Source of the DNA: Bolinopsis microptera | Taxonomy: Eukaryota > Ctenophora > Tentaculata > Lobata > Bolinopsidae | NCBI RefSeq assembly: GCF_026151205.1 | Contig: NC_087072.1 | Location: 16,569,669 to 16,633,668, forward strand | Direction of reading: 5' to 3' | DNA: 64,000 nucleotides | In this document: positions 1 to 11,213 of the stretch, one piece after another | Layout of the letters: each line of letters opens with the position of its first letter | Position numbering within the stretch: the first letter of the stretch is position 1 | The notes under the pieces: generated by a model | Database searches by the model: none | The model's input: the letters and a program-made list of their open reading frames with translations, nothing else | Told to the model about the DNA's origin: nothing | Made by a program: the position numbers and the translations under genes

Positions 1-1010
1 AAGTAAAGAAGGTGAGAGGGAAAATTGGGGCCCGCGTCTAAAGGAAAGCGTTTTTGAAAAAGCCTTGGAAAAATTTCAGTGGAGTCCCCTCTACTTTGAA
101 AAGGGAAAAAAGGGTAAAGGTTTAAAGCTTTTTTTTATTTACTTTTAAAAGATCTTTCTTTTTTGGCCAAATTAAAAAGCTTTTAAAATAAAAAATGGGA
201 TTTCGAGTCGAATATCAACCTATCGATTAAAGGGGATTTTAGGTATAAGGGTTTTGATAATCATTACTTTTTTAGTTTTTTGGGTTAAAAAAAGGGAAAT
301 GATTTTAAAAAAAGTTTTTCAAAAAGGAAAGGTTTGCCCTTTGGGTCAACACAAAAGAAAAAAAAGAAGGTTACTGAAGGGAAACCCCCACGACCCCTTT
401 TTAGCGCCCGCCCTCTGGGCGTTACCTTAAAAGGGCTGCCTTCTTGGGGAGGGAAAAATATTGGAAGGGAAAATTTCAAAGTGAAATTTTCTGCCCTTTG
501 GGAGGGTTAGGGGCTGCCCTTCAGGGCACCTTTTTATTGCCCTTTGATGGAGAGGAAAAAACTTGGGCCCCCCCCCGTTTTTAAACCAAAGATATCGGGG
601 AAAACTTATGGAAAAAACCCTTTAAATCAACGAGACATTTTTGTTTCTTAGGGGGAAAACATTCAAGGCCCCCGGATAGAAAAACCGTGGAAGGGAAATG
701 GGTTGGGGGAAAAAAAGACTGTGGTGGGAAGGGATGCTTAAATAAGGAAATTGTTAGTTATATTATCAATTTTACTTACCGGGCCCCCTTTGAATTTCAA
801 ATATTAAAAAATCTTTTTTTTTATGGTATAGTTAGTTGTTTGAGGAAAGTAACCCTTTGGTTTAGGAAACACGTTTTTGGGTAAGGGTTTAAATTAAAAG
901 GGGGTTTTTTTTAAGGGAAAAAATTCTTACTTTGCCATTCCCCTAAAAATTTTTAAATTGGGCCCTTTTTAAAAAGACGATTGTTTTGTTTTAAGAAAAA
1001 AGGTTTTTAG
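1..1010. other. Homopolymer-rich, probably low-quality contig end
   Basis: This kilobase differs from everything after it. It is built of runs of 3-9 identical bases (A, G, C and T runs repeatedly doubled or tripled), while sequence beyond about 1,010 looks like ordinary AT-rich intergenic DNA. Short open frames here encode Phe/Lys/Gly-rich strings with no family resemblance. I read it as base-calling or assembly error at a contig end rather than biology. No gene is supported. Confidence 0.6.
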
Positions 1011-3428
1011 AGAAAATGTCTGAAGTTAAGAGTATCAGATGTTTTGTCCTTAAGCTATGTTCTGCCTTGGTTGAATGTTAGGGCCACTTAAAGTATACGA
1101 GTTGTGTTCTATGAGTAAGCTAGATGGTAGTTGGGTACTATTTAAATTGTTTTGGTAAGAACGTGTCTGTAAAAAAGGTCAATTATTAGCAGAATTTTAG
1201 ACTTAACTGAGAGATAAAGACTAACGTGGTAACTCTTACTTCGTTTTAAAGATCTAGATTACAGTATGCTATATAGATAAATATCTACCACATACCCACT
1301 TTATTTTTATCACCAAACGACTATTAATCTGAGTACCCGTCTAGAGATTTGGCTGTTGAACCGGAAACAGTCTGATATCAGTCTATTTTTTCTGTTAGCA
1401 TGCCCTTTAATAGTTGATACCAGATATGGAACCAAATATTTAGCTTAAAACTACTGCAAAATTTAGGGTCTGACATTTTGAAGCGCTGAGGCATCCGATC
1501 ATTTTCATTAATTTTATTATGCAGATGAATTTTAGTTGTGTTATCTATCCATCTCCAGGATACCAATTGTACAAGTTTTAATTATATGTGGTCTGTAAAT
1601 ATTGTTGATTGTGACTAAAATTATGCTATACTGATTAATTTGGAATATGTTTTCTGATTAAACTACTAATTTTGATGTCCTGCACAAGCAGATCGACGCA
1701 TTTTTAATTTATTTACTATTTCTATTTATATTGCTGTTAAATTTGACTCTAATTCTAATTTGTAAATGCTTTCCTGTCTTAAATTCAATACCGGGACTTA
1801 AGTGTTCAGACCACTAAACACCCAAAGCCCGGGGTCCCCAAGTAAGCAAGTAAGAATAAGATAGAGAGAGTTGCAAGTTCAAAAATTGTGAATAGTTGAG
1901 GGTTAAGCTTTTCTGTTAATTGTGATCACATCATCGAAGAAGTCAACATACAACGCCAAATAGTCTAGAACCTTCTAAATGTGACTCTACCGTACACGCG
2001 GTAACAATTAAGTATTGAATCCATCATCTCGCGCACGCGAGTTCTTCTCGTACAGTTGCACCTGAGATTTCTCGCGAATCTCGCAATTCGGATGACACCC
2101 ACTATAGTGAAGCGGCAGTGGGGGTCACCGCGTGATACAATAGCCGCGGTGGTCTATCACAAACGTATTTTAGGAAACCTCCTACTTCACTGATCTTGCA
2201 CTCACCTGAAGTTAACTTATTAAACATATATTTTGAACCATATTCCATAACCTGAATAATGAATCTGTTATATACAAGATTACTTTTATTCGAATATTCA
2301 AAAGGTTACCAGCATTTGAACCGGAGCTGGAGCCAGGGCCATATCTTGCTTTTTTCGTAGGATAGGGATTGTCTTGCGACGAAATGATATCATATAAAAA
2401 CGATGATAGCAAGTGGCAAAAAAATCCGCATTTGAATTTGCAAAAATGTAGGATTTGTTATAAGAAAATGAATAATTTTTCTGGGTCAACCTTGCTTATA
2501 TAAGCGTTTATTGTTATATATTATGCTCATATTATACTTGCCACCCCATGGCAACATTAAAATAGGTGCGACTATTCGGATAACCGCTAAAACACTATTT
2601 AATACCAGGTCACGCTGCTCTGTGCGTTTGGTCAGATGATTCAATTAGAGTTAGAAAAATGACTGACTGACCAACTTGAACCAATTACTCAATTAACAAA
2701 GATAATGTGTTCAGGGACAGTTCTCAATATATTATAACCAAAAAGGAACAACCGATCACCGTAAACCATGATGTTGCTAAGCGCAAAATGGTACAGGGTC
2801 CCCGACCTTGGTAATTTGCACGGAGGACACCAGTAATGTGAGTACCATGCTTTACAGGCATGAGCTGAAAAGTTTAAACCTGCAGAGAGGTGTAAATTCC
2901 TTAGGCACATGTATTACAAATTTACTGATGGATCGCATCACCAATTAATCGTCACTGATTGGATGACATGAATTGAAATATATAAGATTGACGCATCACC
3001 GTAGCTGTATCAAGTGTATTGTTAGTGCTTCTTAGTAAGACATCCAGCGTCTAGCAGTTCGCTCATTGCAGTTCGCTCAGAACAGGGTTTAAGTTTTTAC
3101 CAAGTTTCTGTGATTGTCCCCATTATTGCGGGTTCCAAAGTAAGTCTCGTACATGCTGAAGTGCTGAGACTTATCACAATCAATATCATTTTATTTTACA
3201 ATAACCGTCCCGTATACGGATTGATCGTGCGTATGATAGCATTGGGATGTTATATTTGAAGTTCAATATGTTGCGAGGTTTGCTATTCTTTTCAACTCTT
3301 ATAAAAACAAAGGCTGACATCTCAGACGGCATTGTTTTCTACGACGTCAAATATTTGACACCCAAATGCTACAGAAAAATGGTGTCTTTTCTTTTTTTTC
3401 TTGTTACTTATAATTCAGAGAATTCTTT
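1011..3428. other. Intergenic, no gene seen
   Basis: AT-rich sequence with short, compositionally random open frames on both strands and no recognisable domain, splice-consistent exon chain or RNA gene. A short GC-richer patch lies near 2,030-2,170. Nothing else is supported. Confidence 0.5.
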
Positions 3429-3600
3429 TGTCTGTATGTACGACCGCCCACGTGCAAATCAGACGAAAAATAGGAAGTTGCGTAGTTACCATGGTAACGA
3501 GGATTGTTACACGCACGTGCACGTGCAATGATTGTTTTAACGTCATTTTGATCGGTTTTGTTGATATTACGCTGTGTTTAGTACGAGCAACATTTTAATC
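3429..3600. repeat. Dispersed repeat copy A with X-box palindrome
   Basis: First of two diverged direct copies (the second at 3,717-3,853). Both read through the same order of landmarks: a TCTGT run, CGACCGCCCACGTGCAAAT, an AGACGA segment, ATAGGAAG, a GTTACCATGGTAAC-type palindrome (3,485-3,498 here), then CACGTG-rich sequence. The following segment (about 3,570-3,705) matches 6,628-6,760 in wording and order, so this looks like a composite dispersed element seen in fragments. The palindrome matches the RFX X-box pattern. Its function here is unknown. Confidence 0.65.
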
Positions 3601-3716
3601 GGCTGTATCTTCAGTTGTGTACTTGTGTAGGATATTATTGACACGATTTAAACTTACTAACAAAAATACTATTAGTTTCCTCCCTTACCACGGGTTTTCT
3701 AGTTTCTGTATAATGT

Positions 3717-3853
3717 CTGTCTGTCTGTACGACCGCCCACGTGCAAATTAGACGAGAAATAGGAAGCTGCGTAGTAACCATGGTAACGGTATTCAAAAGC
3801 GCACGTACACGTGCAAAGATTGCCGAGCGATATTTTGATAGATTTTGTGGTAC
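3717..3853. repeat. Dispersed repeat copy B with X-box palindrome
   Basis: Second, diverged copy of the repeat at 3,429-3,600, in the same orientation. It shares the CCCACGTGCAAAT segment, the AGACGA/ATAGGAAG block and an X-box-like palindrome GTAACCATGGTAAC at 3,774-3,787. It also keeps the CACGTACACGTGCAAAGATTG tail in the same position. The differences between copies are substitutions scattered along the length, so the duplication is old. Confidence 0.65.
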
Positions 3854-3976
3854 CTTATCGGACCTTATTTGAACGGACATTAATTGAACGCTGGAGGTCC
3901 TAGCGTTCATCTTAATGTCCGTTCAAACAAAGTCCGTCCGTTTAAAGGTTTAAGGTCCGTCCAATTTAAAGTCCGT
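3853..3976. mobile_element. MITE-like inverted repeat, CCTTATCGGAC family
   Basis: Begins TA-CCTTATCGGACCTTATTTGA and contains a near-perfect hairpin at 3,870-3,925, whose arms start TGAACGGACATTAA and end TTAATGTCCGTTCA. The same start (TA-CCTTATCGGAC) and the same GAACG/GTCCGTTCA wording recur at 10,318-10,486 and, in part, at 6,550-6,620. This supports a short non-autonomous element family. The right end is degenerate and I could not place it exactly. Confidence 0.5.
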
Positions 3977-3990
3977 TGAGGTTTTTTCAA

Positions 3991-5968
3991 AATTGTTCCA
4001 CTGCGAACTCATGTTTAGGATATGACAACTTTTTAATTTCAGTCAATTGTAATTTCTATCATCGGATTCGGACTAAACTATATCATTGGATCAATGAAAC
4101 ACGAGTTATTATGAAATTTAAATATTCTAAGCATCACATTATGGCATGATCACTATCTTGATCTTTTGCTTCCTTGTTCACTTCTTCGGAGTTCATATTT
4201 ACCTCCACAATATCTTGTTAAAGTTTACACTGAAATGCAGGACCGAGGTGGTCAAATAATTTTTTTTTCTTCAAAAAGCAGGTATTACTGATATGATGCT
4301 TTAAGCATGGAATATTTAATGCACGATAACCCATTTGAGAAAGATGACCTGTGATATGGTCATCAAATCTGGTCATATTTCGAATCTGTTGTTTTTACAC
4401 AACTTTCATAATCATAGACACTGATCTACAGATATTTTGACATTTTTTTACTGCTTAACGATTGCCTTTCTTGCTCATCACAGTGCTGGCAAGCACGACC
4501 GTTGCATTTATTGTGGGTATACTATGTTCCCCATTTACTATAAAGCTATAATACCCCCTTTACTATTATACCCCCTTTACTATTATACCCCCTTTACTAT
4601 TATACCCCCTTTGGTAGTGTTTTTAGTTCAAAACATTCTAATTTGATGTCAAAGATGACAGGAATAAAAAATAGTTATGTTGAGATTTTTAAGAAATTTG
4701 CATAAAATAGTCGCCAGCACTGTTATACGAAATTCGGTAAAAAACCCAAAATCGCCATATTCAGGTGCCTAAAAACCATGTTAAAATTGAGTTAGAGATG
4801 TGAAATTTTTAAGGGCGTCTAGACGTTGACCAAATCGACTGCAAAAAAAATTTCAGGTTTCAGGAGCATCGGGAAATGGGTTTTCTAGAACCCCTGTTTT
4901 ACGACAGATTGTCGGGACATATACATACAGATATACATATATATTCAGGGATAGACGCTTTGCCAGTCAATTGTAGCCTGTATTTAAGTGTCCATAGATT
5001 CAAAAGTATAAAAGATACAGCCATTTCCGACCACAGGTCTTGCAAACAATTGTTTACACCTTAGTTTACATTGTATACAAAAATTATTTGACGTCATAAA
5101 CACCCCTTGATGACGTCATCAAGTTAACCGTTTTTAAAACTTGATTTTTGACAAAGTAATAACTTTTAAAATTAATTTTAAACCATTAAGGAGTAATTTT
5201 ATTCAAAATCTGAGGAAATTTTCACCTTAGATAATTGTTCAAGCATTCTGAAAATCTACCGGAAAGTTTTTCTAGCTTGCTCCTTCATAAAGATATTCGT
5301 CATTGAAGTTTGTGCTTTTTTGAAGAATTATTTTATAAAAACGTCAATTTTGCGATTTAGTATTCTCTGGTGTTGGGCCATGCCTTGGATTGTGGAGCTC
5401 AGTTCTGCTTCCTATAGGTATAAATTGTGCATTAGGCTAGTTTTAAAGTTGAAAATCAAAAAGTTGCACACGTTGGGACACGCCCAAATTGATAGAAAAT
5501 TGCTAAAATCACTGAAAATTACTGTTTTCGCCATTTTCTGTCAACTTTAGAGTGCCGTTGTGATTACAGTTCTTCTTGAAATACTTTGAAACTTTGCATG
5601 CTTATCAAGCTATATATAAAACAATTACATGCAAAAATTTACGGCGATTTGATATTAGATGCGCACGCAACGTCCGCTCAAAGTTTGCACGTGCGAAAGG
5701 TGAGAATTTTGCTCATTCGTGATTTCCAACAAATTCTGCTTTGCCACGACAGTTTAATGTCATTATATATGAATTTAATGTCAACTTGAATGAGTATTAA
5801 GTGGTATATTCAGTCAGTGATGGACCGATATGCTTACCTAAACACAAGGAAATGTTTTTAAAGGAAACATTTCGAAATCGTTGAAACTTCCTCCTTATTA
5901 TAATGAAGATATCAGTTTATATTTCGACTTTATAAAGTACCCTGACATTATAATCAAAAAGAGATGAT
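3991..5968. other. Intergenic, no gene seen
   Basis: No supported gene. The only notable structure is a short tandem array at about 4,553-4,612, four copies of a 17-bp unit reading TACTATTATACCCCCTT. Open frames at 4,437-4,646, 5,320-5,550 and 5,586-5,789 have no domain signature and no splice partners. Confidence 0.45.
4553..4612. repeat. 17-bp tandem repeat, about 4 copies
   Basis: Head-to-tail copies of TACTATTATACCCCCTT, essentially identical. Short array in intergenic sequence. Confidence 0.8.
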
Positions 5969-6479
5969 ATTTTACCAAAACCCATAATCATGGGTAGAGT
6001 GGACCGCTGCCAGTGTCTCTCTTTCCCAAACAAAAGGAAATGATATTAATTTGATTGACCGTTCTCAAATGCAAAATGATACCGAGAATGAAATCGGTCG
6101 CTCGCTTTTCCCATTCATTTACAATTGTAATAGATTAAGAAGAACTACCCAAAGGCAGCTGTACTCGGCAATGAAGATTCAATAAACTTCAGCTTGTTCA
6201 ATAAGTAATAACTACCACCCTTGTCCCTTACCCCGAAATACTAGGTATCTACCCGAACGCAACCCAAAGATATTTTTACAGCATCTGATTGATGTAATCA
6301 ATCGAAACTTATATATACAATTCGTAAGCCGTAATGGGAAAAGCGAGCGACCGATTTCATTCTCGGTATCATTTTGCATTTGAGAACGGTCAATCAAATT
6401 AATATCATTTCCTTTTGTTTGGGAAAGAGAGACACTGGCAGCGGTCCACTCTACCCATGATTATGGGTTTTGGTAAAAT
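5969..6479. mobile_element. Foldback element with 147-bp perfect arms
   Basis: Positions 5,969-6,115 and 6,333-6,479 are reverse complements over 147 bp with no mismatch that I can find. They flank a 217-bp non-repeated loop. The outermost bases are ATTTTACCAAAACCC on the left and GGGTTTTGGTAAAAT on the right. Arm identity beyond expectation for neutral decay indicates recent origin or gene conversion. No open frame of transposase type lies in the loop, so it would be non-autonomous. The immediate flanks do not show a clear target-site duplication. Confidence 0.75.
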
Positions 6480-6627
6480 TGTATGAACAATTTATAATTT
6501 ACAAATAATCTGCTAAAATTTTAAAAACGCAAAAAAAAAGATGATTTTGAATGCCTTCGAGCGTTCATTTTAATGTCCGTTCATAATTATAATGTATGTT
6601 CATTTAATTTCCGGTCAAATACGTTGT

Positions 6628-6760
6628 GTTTAGTGCGAGCTACATTTTAATCGGCTGTATCTTCGGTTGTGACGGATATTTTTTGATGCGATAAAATTAA
6701 CTGACTATACCAAAGAATACTATTAGCTTCCTCCCTGTGACCACGGGATTTCTAGTAATA
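6628..6760. repeat. Partial copy of the 3.57-3.70 kb dispersed repeat
   Basis: Shares, in order, GTGTTTAGTNCGAGC, ACATTTTAATCGGCTGTATC, TACTATTAG, TTCCTCCCT and the ACCACGGG/TTCTAGT end with 3,570-3,705. Diverged by substitutions and a small deletion. It abuts the TA-flanked MITE that starts at 6,776. Confidence 0.65.
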
Positions 6761-6775
6761 TAATAAAAACGATTA

Positions 6776-7363
6776 CCTTACAAGACATTTTTATAACGTA
6801 CGAAATGCGACGGTTTTCCCGAAATTTCGCCATATTTTCGGACCGCCAAAATTTCGGTCGTCGTAATAGAATCCGTCGCATTATTTTTAGCTTATTCCAA
6901 TAATTGTGGCTTCATCGATTCATTTTGTTCTTGAAAAGTTAGTGATATGATGGTGGGACAAATAAACACAATATTCCATGATGAATTTAATGTCAAGTAA
7001 TACGTTTTAAATTTACAATAAATTACATTTATGTGCTAACATAAACGTCTTATAAGAGACTAAGTCAAGATAAACAATTTAATACCAAACTCAATAAGTG
7101 AAACTGAAAGAGTCGAGCCGGACCCCTTAGAGGAAGATGAAGAAATCGATTTATAAGTTTCATTTTGTTTCAACATGATTTTACCGATTTTTAGAAAAGT
7201 TTGAATTTCCTTTAGCTTTGTGTCAGAAAACAAAATGATGAAAAATACCCTTATTTTCTGTGACGTCCGAAATGTGACGGTTTTTGTTCAATTTCGCCAT
7301 ATTTTCGGACCGCCAAAATTTCGGTCGTCGCAAATTGGTCCGCCACAAAAATGTCTTGTAAGG
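6776..7363. mobile_element. TA-flanked MITE, CCTTACAAGACAT family (588 bp)
   Basis: Terminal inverted repeats CCTTACAAGACATTTTT (left) and AAAAATGTCTTGTAAGG (right) are perfect over 17 bp and flanked by TA on both sides (6,774-6,775 and 7,364-7,365), as expected of a TA-targeting cut-and-paste transposon. Inside, a module of about 57 bp with CGCCATATTTTCGGACCGCC and AAAATTTCGGTCGTCG occurs twice in the same orientation, at about 6,808-6,866 and 7,274-7,332. No transposase frame is present, so it is non-autonomous. Related termini occur at 10,559-11,211 and 35,369-36,001. Confidence 0.8.
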
Positions 7364-7365
7364 TA

Positions 7366-8008
7366 TCACGTGCGCCAAACACCACTCTGGGATGCAATAC
7401 AAGTAAAACAATTACATTGTAGGCAGTAGGGAAATTTGATCGTGCTTGGTGTATTGTGTAACCGCGGAGAAATTATTGTTTAGCTTTAAAGTCGGAAAAT
7501 CAAAGTATGTAACTTTGATTCAATATTCAATATTCAATATTGAACAAGGGCCCTAATCAGGTTCTAATCAAGGGCCCTAATCAGGCCATACGAGCCTTAA
7601 GTTTAATGTTAAATATATGTGGGGATTTATAAAAGGAAAATTGCGTCGACTCATCGACTGTCAGCTGTAGTTTAGAAGAATAGGGCAGTGGAGATCAGAG
7701 ATAGCTTGTTACTTTGTTAGCGTCTCGGGTTGCACTTTTGATTTGAGAATCAAATTTCAGAATATTGTGAATTCTTAATCTTAAATTGGATTGTGAGCTT
7801 TGCAAGTTCTTATCGGCATCTGCAGAAATTCAATACTATTACGACACTATTGGCACAGCCAGTTGAGTGTATCACAATGAAAAACATTCTTGTTATATCA
7901 CGACAATTTTCTTTCCTGGTACTACTGAATTTTGAAATCTATGTAACTGATGTAACTTTGGCATGACTTTTAAAGTTTTCTGCTCGTCGCATTTTTGAAA
8001 CTTGAGAA
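7366..8008. other. Upstream region of the eight-exon GPCR gene
   Basis: No coding sequence recognised. Holds a short direct duplication around 7,548-7,585 (AGGGCCCTAATCAGG twice). It must contain the promoter and 5' UTR of the GPCR starting at 8,009, but I cannot place a transcription start. Confidence 0.4.
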
Positions 8009-10189
8009 ATGATTGAAGATTTCTCTAACCACTCCAAGGAAGACACTGATTGGTTTGCTCATAATGTCGGTTATTCTCTTATCGTCATGGGTAAGTTGTA
8101 AGATACCATTTCTAGTAATTATACTAACTGTACAATGCACTGATGAAAAATAGCTGAGGCCTTACGTAAGAATAAAATAACTATTTATGTGAACTATACT
8201 TTTTTGAAAAATCATTTTTCAAAAAAGTATGCTTCAACGTCAGGCTGTTTGGGAGTTGTGTTCAATACGATCTGTCTGATCTACTTCATCAAACTGAAGA
8301 CCGAGTAAGTTAACCCAGTGATTGATAATAGAATGCACGAATATTAAATTAAAAAACTCTTTGTCACCTATTATATTACCTGTGTATCACCTATATTCCT
8401 GTATCAAAAGTTTTCTCTTCTCTATATGATCTCCAAATAATACCGGGGTCCGGGATCATAATGATTAGCTCACTGGCTTTGCTTCAGGACAGCATACTCC
8501 ATGTTTGCAAGAATAGCGTTCATCAACCTGGCGGTAGTTGATCTGCTGCTATCTATCTCATCTGCTTGCATACGAGGTCCTGGGTTCGTTGATCCTGTCT
8601 TCATATGGGGGTCTAAAGTCGCAAAGTCAGGTACCATCTTGATAAAGTGATTTATTAATTAAATACCCGTGGCGAGTCGTTAATTATATGTACATCGAAG
8701 AAATTATTTGAAAACCGATTATTACAACAACTCGACTAACAGGTGATTTCAGCAAATGGTGTGAAGCTGGTACCCTAATCACGTGGTTCATCAGTGACCT
8801 CAGCTTGTTGGGTGTCATCCCCCTTTCCTTCATGTTCGTGTTCTTATACTTGCCCTTCCTGTCGCTCACCAAACTCAGCGTAAGTCAAAGTTTCTTGTTA
8901 TATCTGAAAAGATTTCTTTAAGAGGCACACATAAAATACAACTTTATTACCCATATAAACATGGATTATTTCAGTTGTTGCTGTGCATTATCAGTTGCTG
9001 GAGTGTACCAGTATTGGAGATGATGTTCATACTCTCTTCCATAGCTCAGAAGAAGATTATTGTTCAATATGAGGTAAGATTTTTAGCTCGTTTAAAATTC
9101 TTAGTTTTGAAGCTCAAAGACAAAACCCCTGGTTTTAGAATCCCTCATGACCACTTAGTCCACTGTGTTGACGTCATACTTTACAGGACGTGTACAGACG
9201 TTGCACTCTGAGGGGGGAATATTCACGCTATCTAGACAGGGAAAATGCTTCCGTCTTCTTCGCTATTCCCCTGGGAGTAAGTTTAAACTTATTTCAGTCA
9301 GCTTATTGATATCAACCAAGGTTTTGACTGTTAAGAATTATATACTGCTGAATCAGTGCAGTGCTGATTAATTGTTTTATCCTGGGAGATCGATTTCATT
9401 CATCAGTCTATCAACTGCATAGAAACTCGTTTAGTGCTACTGCTAATAGGAATAATCTTAATTAGATGAAATAGAAATATTTTTCAGATTCATATCATAT
9501 CCTGGAGTCTGATCATATTTTACGTTTGTCGTGTTGGAAACGGTTATCAGGACAAACAATGGTGGAAATTCCTTAAAACCGGTTTGTTTTCTGTTAGAAC
9601 ACAATAAATGCTTTATTATTTCGCTCATGGTGTCAGCTGTAGGTCGAGACTGATCCAATTAAGTCTCTCATGTGTGCCACACTTGAGACACTCACTTTAG
9701 CTAATGAAGCTACGCGACAAATCTGAGCTAAATGTTGAGACAGTCTCTTAAACCGTATTATAACTCAAACCGTAAGTTCAACATGTCAAGTTCCAGTTTA
9801 TATGTACTAAGTTATAAATTTATAACTGAAAGTATAACCTCCCAGGGGTGATAGTGGTAGTTACCTTCACCTTCACCTGGCTGCCCTACTTTATAGCAGT
9901 GGTCTGGCAAACCATGGAGCCTGACGGCTGGTTCACCTTTGTGTACTGCTTCCTCTACTCCTCCGTTATACTGAACCCTCTAGTCTACGGGATGAGGTCC
10001 ATGCAGTTTAATGGTAAAACTATCGGAGATATAGTACGGAATCTGTGTGGGGAGTTCAGAGCTAGAGCCATGTCCCGGGCCCGGCCAGCACCAGCTCTTA
10101 ACCAGGTTGTAGGAGTGGAGAACAGTACTTACTCTTCTTATCAGGATCTGGACGAGGACGAGGGGGAGGATATGAACACTATCGCTTAG
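8009..10189 (+). CDS. Rhodopsin-like (class A) GPCR, eight exons
   Basis: Seven-transmembrane G-protein-coupled receptor of the plasma membrane; ligand unknown. Exons 8009-8090, 8244-8304, 8488-8630, 8743-8879, 8975-9073, 9187-9276, 9488-9581 and 9846-10189 have GT-AG borders and compatible phases, giving 349 residues and a stop. TM1 contains VVFNTICLIYF. TM2 has INLAVVDLLLS, the NLAxxD signature. A Cys opens TM3 (KWCEAG) and pairs plausibly with a Cys in the second outer loop (RRCTL). TM6 has TWLPY and TM7 NPLVY. N7 is an N-glycosylation sequon (NHS). Odd: the DRY position at the end of TM3 reads FLY, so the ionic-lock Arg is absent. TM7 carries Tyr six residues before NPxxY where an opsin has its retinal Lys, so it is not an opsin. 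The tail is acidic. The seven-helix assignment is firm; the subfamily is not. Confidence 0.9.
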
Positions 10190-10317
10190 CTTGACAGCTA
10201 AATAAGGAACATTTTAGTAACAATTACGAATTAAAAAGTAAATGAGCTGGTGATCAGTTGTCTCAGGTCGTCATAGCAGTGACACTGACAATGAATATTT
10301 TAAACAGAATCGATATA

Positions 10318-10486
10318 CCTTATCGGACTTTATTTGAGAGGAAATTGATTGGACGCTAAAGGACCTAGCGTTCATTACAATTTCCGTTCAAATTTTGACG
10401 GACGAAGTAGATGGCTCCTTGAGCGTTCATTTTCATGTATTTCGTTCAAAATCATGTTCGTTCATGCAATTTCCGGTCAAATAAGG
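10318..10486. mobile_element. MITE, CCTTATCGGAC family (169 bp)
   Basis: Preceded by TA. It starts CCTTATCGGACTTTATTTGA and ends GGTCAAATAAGG, so the ends are imperfect inverted repeats (TTATTTGA-GAGGAAATT against AATTTCCGGTCAAATAA). Internally it has the hairpin-forming GGACGCT/AGCGTTC segment seen in the copy at 3,853. It lies directly downstream of the GPCR stop codon and could fall in its 3' UTR. Confidence 0.6.
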
Positions 10487-10558
10487 AAAGATTTAATATG
10501 TCTCATTTATCTGTATTTTCAATTTTGTAAGAATTAGCATAGAGTAGAGTATCAGATA

Positions 10559-11211
10559 CCTTACAAGACATATCTATGTTCGACATAATTCCGGTGACCT
10601 AAATGATTTGGGAACGAAAATATGGGAATTTTTAACAAAAACCGCCACATTTCGCACCCCAAATTTAATCATGGTATTTTGGGATTTTTTAATCTCCTTT
10701 AATTTTACAAAAAATGAAACCCAATATTCTAGAAAATTAAATACAAAAATCTTCTCTGATCAGCTGTTTTATCTTGTAAACAATTTCGCCGGAGCCTTTG
10801 AAAGTTAGCCTCAACTTAACTTATAATCCTCCAAAGGGTATAGGAGTATAGGAGACCGACACTGACAGTGTTCGTTATTTTCATTCCCACTACTCCTGAA
10901 ATTTCACCGCTGTGGCCAATAAAGTAGTGACAGAGCTTGCTTATTTTTAATGGATAACGTGTCCAAAATCATTTTAAAGCAATTCATGATCGAATACTTA
11001 TGTTTATTAATTGTTTGATGAATCATATTCATAATTTACTATATTGATAAGTTGATAGTAAATCGATAAAGTCTTAATTTAGGAAAATACGTGAAAAATT
11101 ATATGCAGAAAACAATGATGGTGACTTAAATTTTTAGTCCGAAAATATGGTGTTTTTTCGAAAAAAAACACCGACTTTTGTAGTCGTACCTTTTAAATAT
11201 GTCTCGTAAAG
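10559..11211. mobile_element. TA-flanked MITE, CCTTACAAGACAT family, copy 2
   Basis: Terminal inverted repeats CCTTACAAGACATAT and ATATGTCTCGTAAAG are flanked by TA at 10,557-10,558 and 11,212-11,213. A copy in the opposite orientation lies at 35,369-36,001. Long stretches match in reverse complement, for example the segment with GGCCAATAAAGTAGTGACAG and the one with AAGCAATTCATGATCGAATA. No transposase frame is present. This copy and the 588-bp element at 6,776 share termini but not their interiors. Confidence 0.8.
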
Positions 11212-11213
11212 TA

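Noticed and set aside
8009-10189. Opsin identity for the eight-exon GPCR
   Set aside because: The retinal-binding Lys in TM7 is replaced by Tyr.
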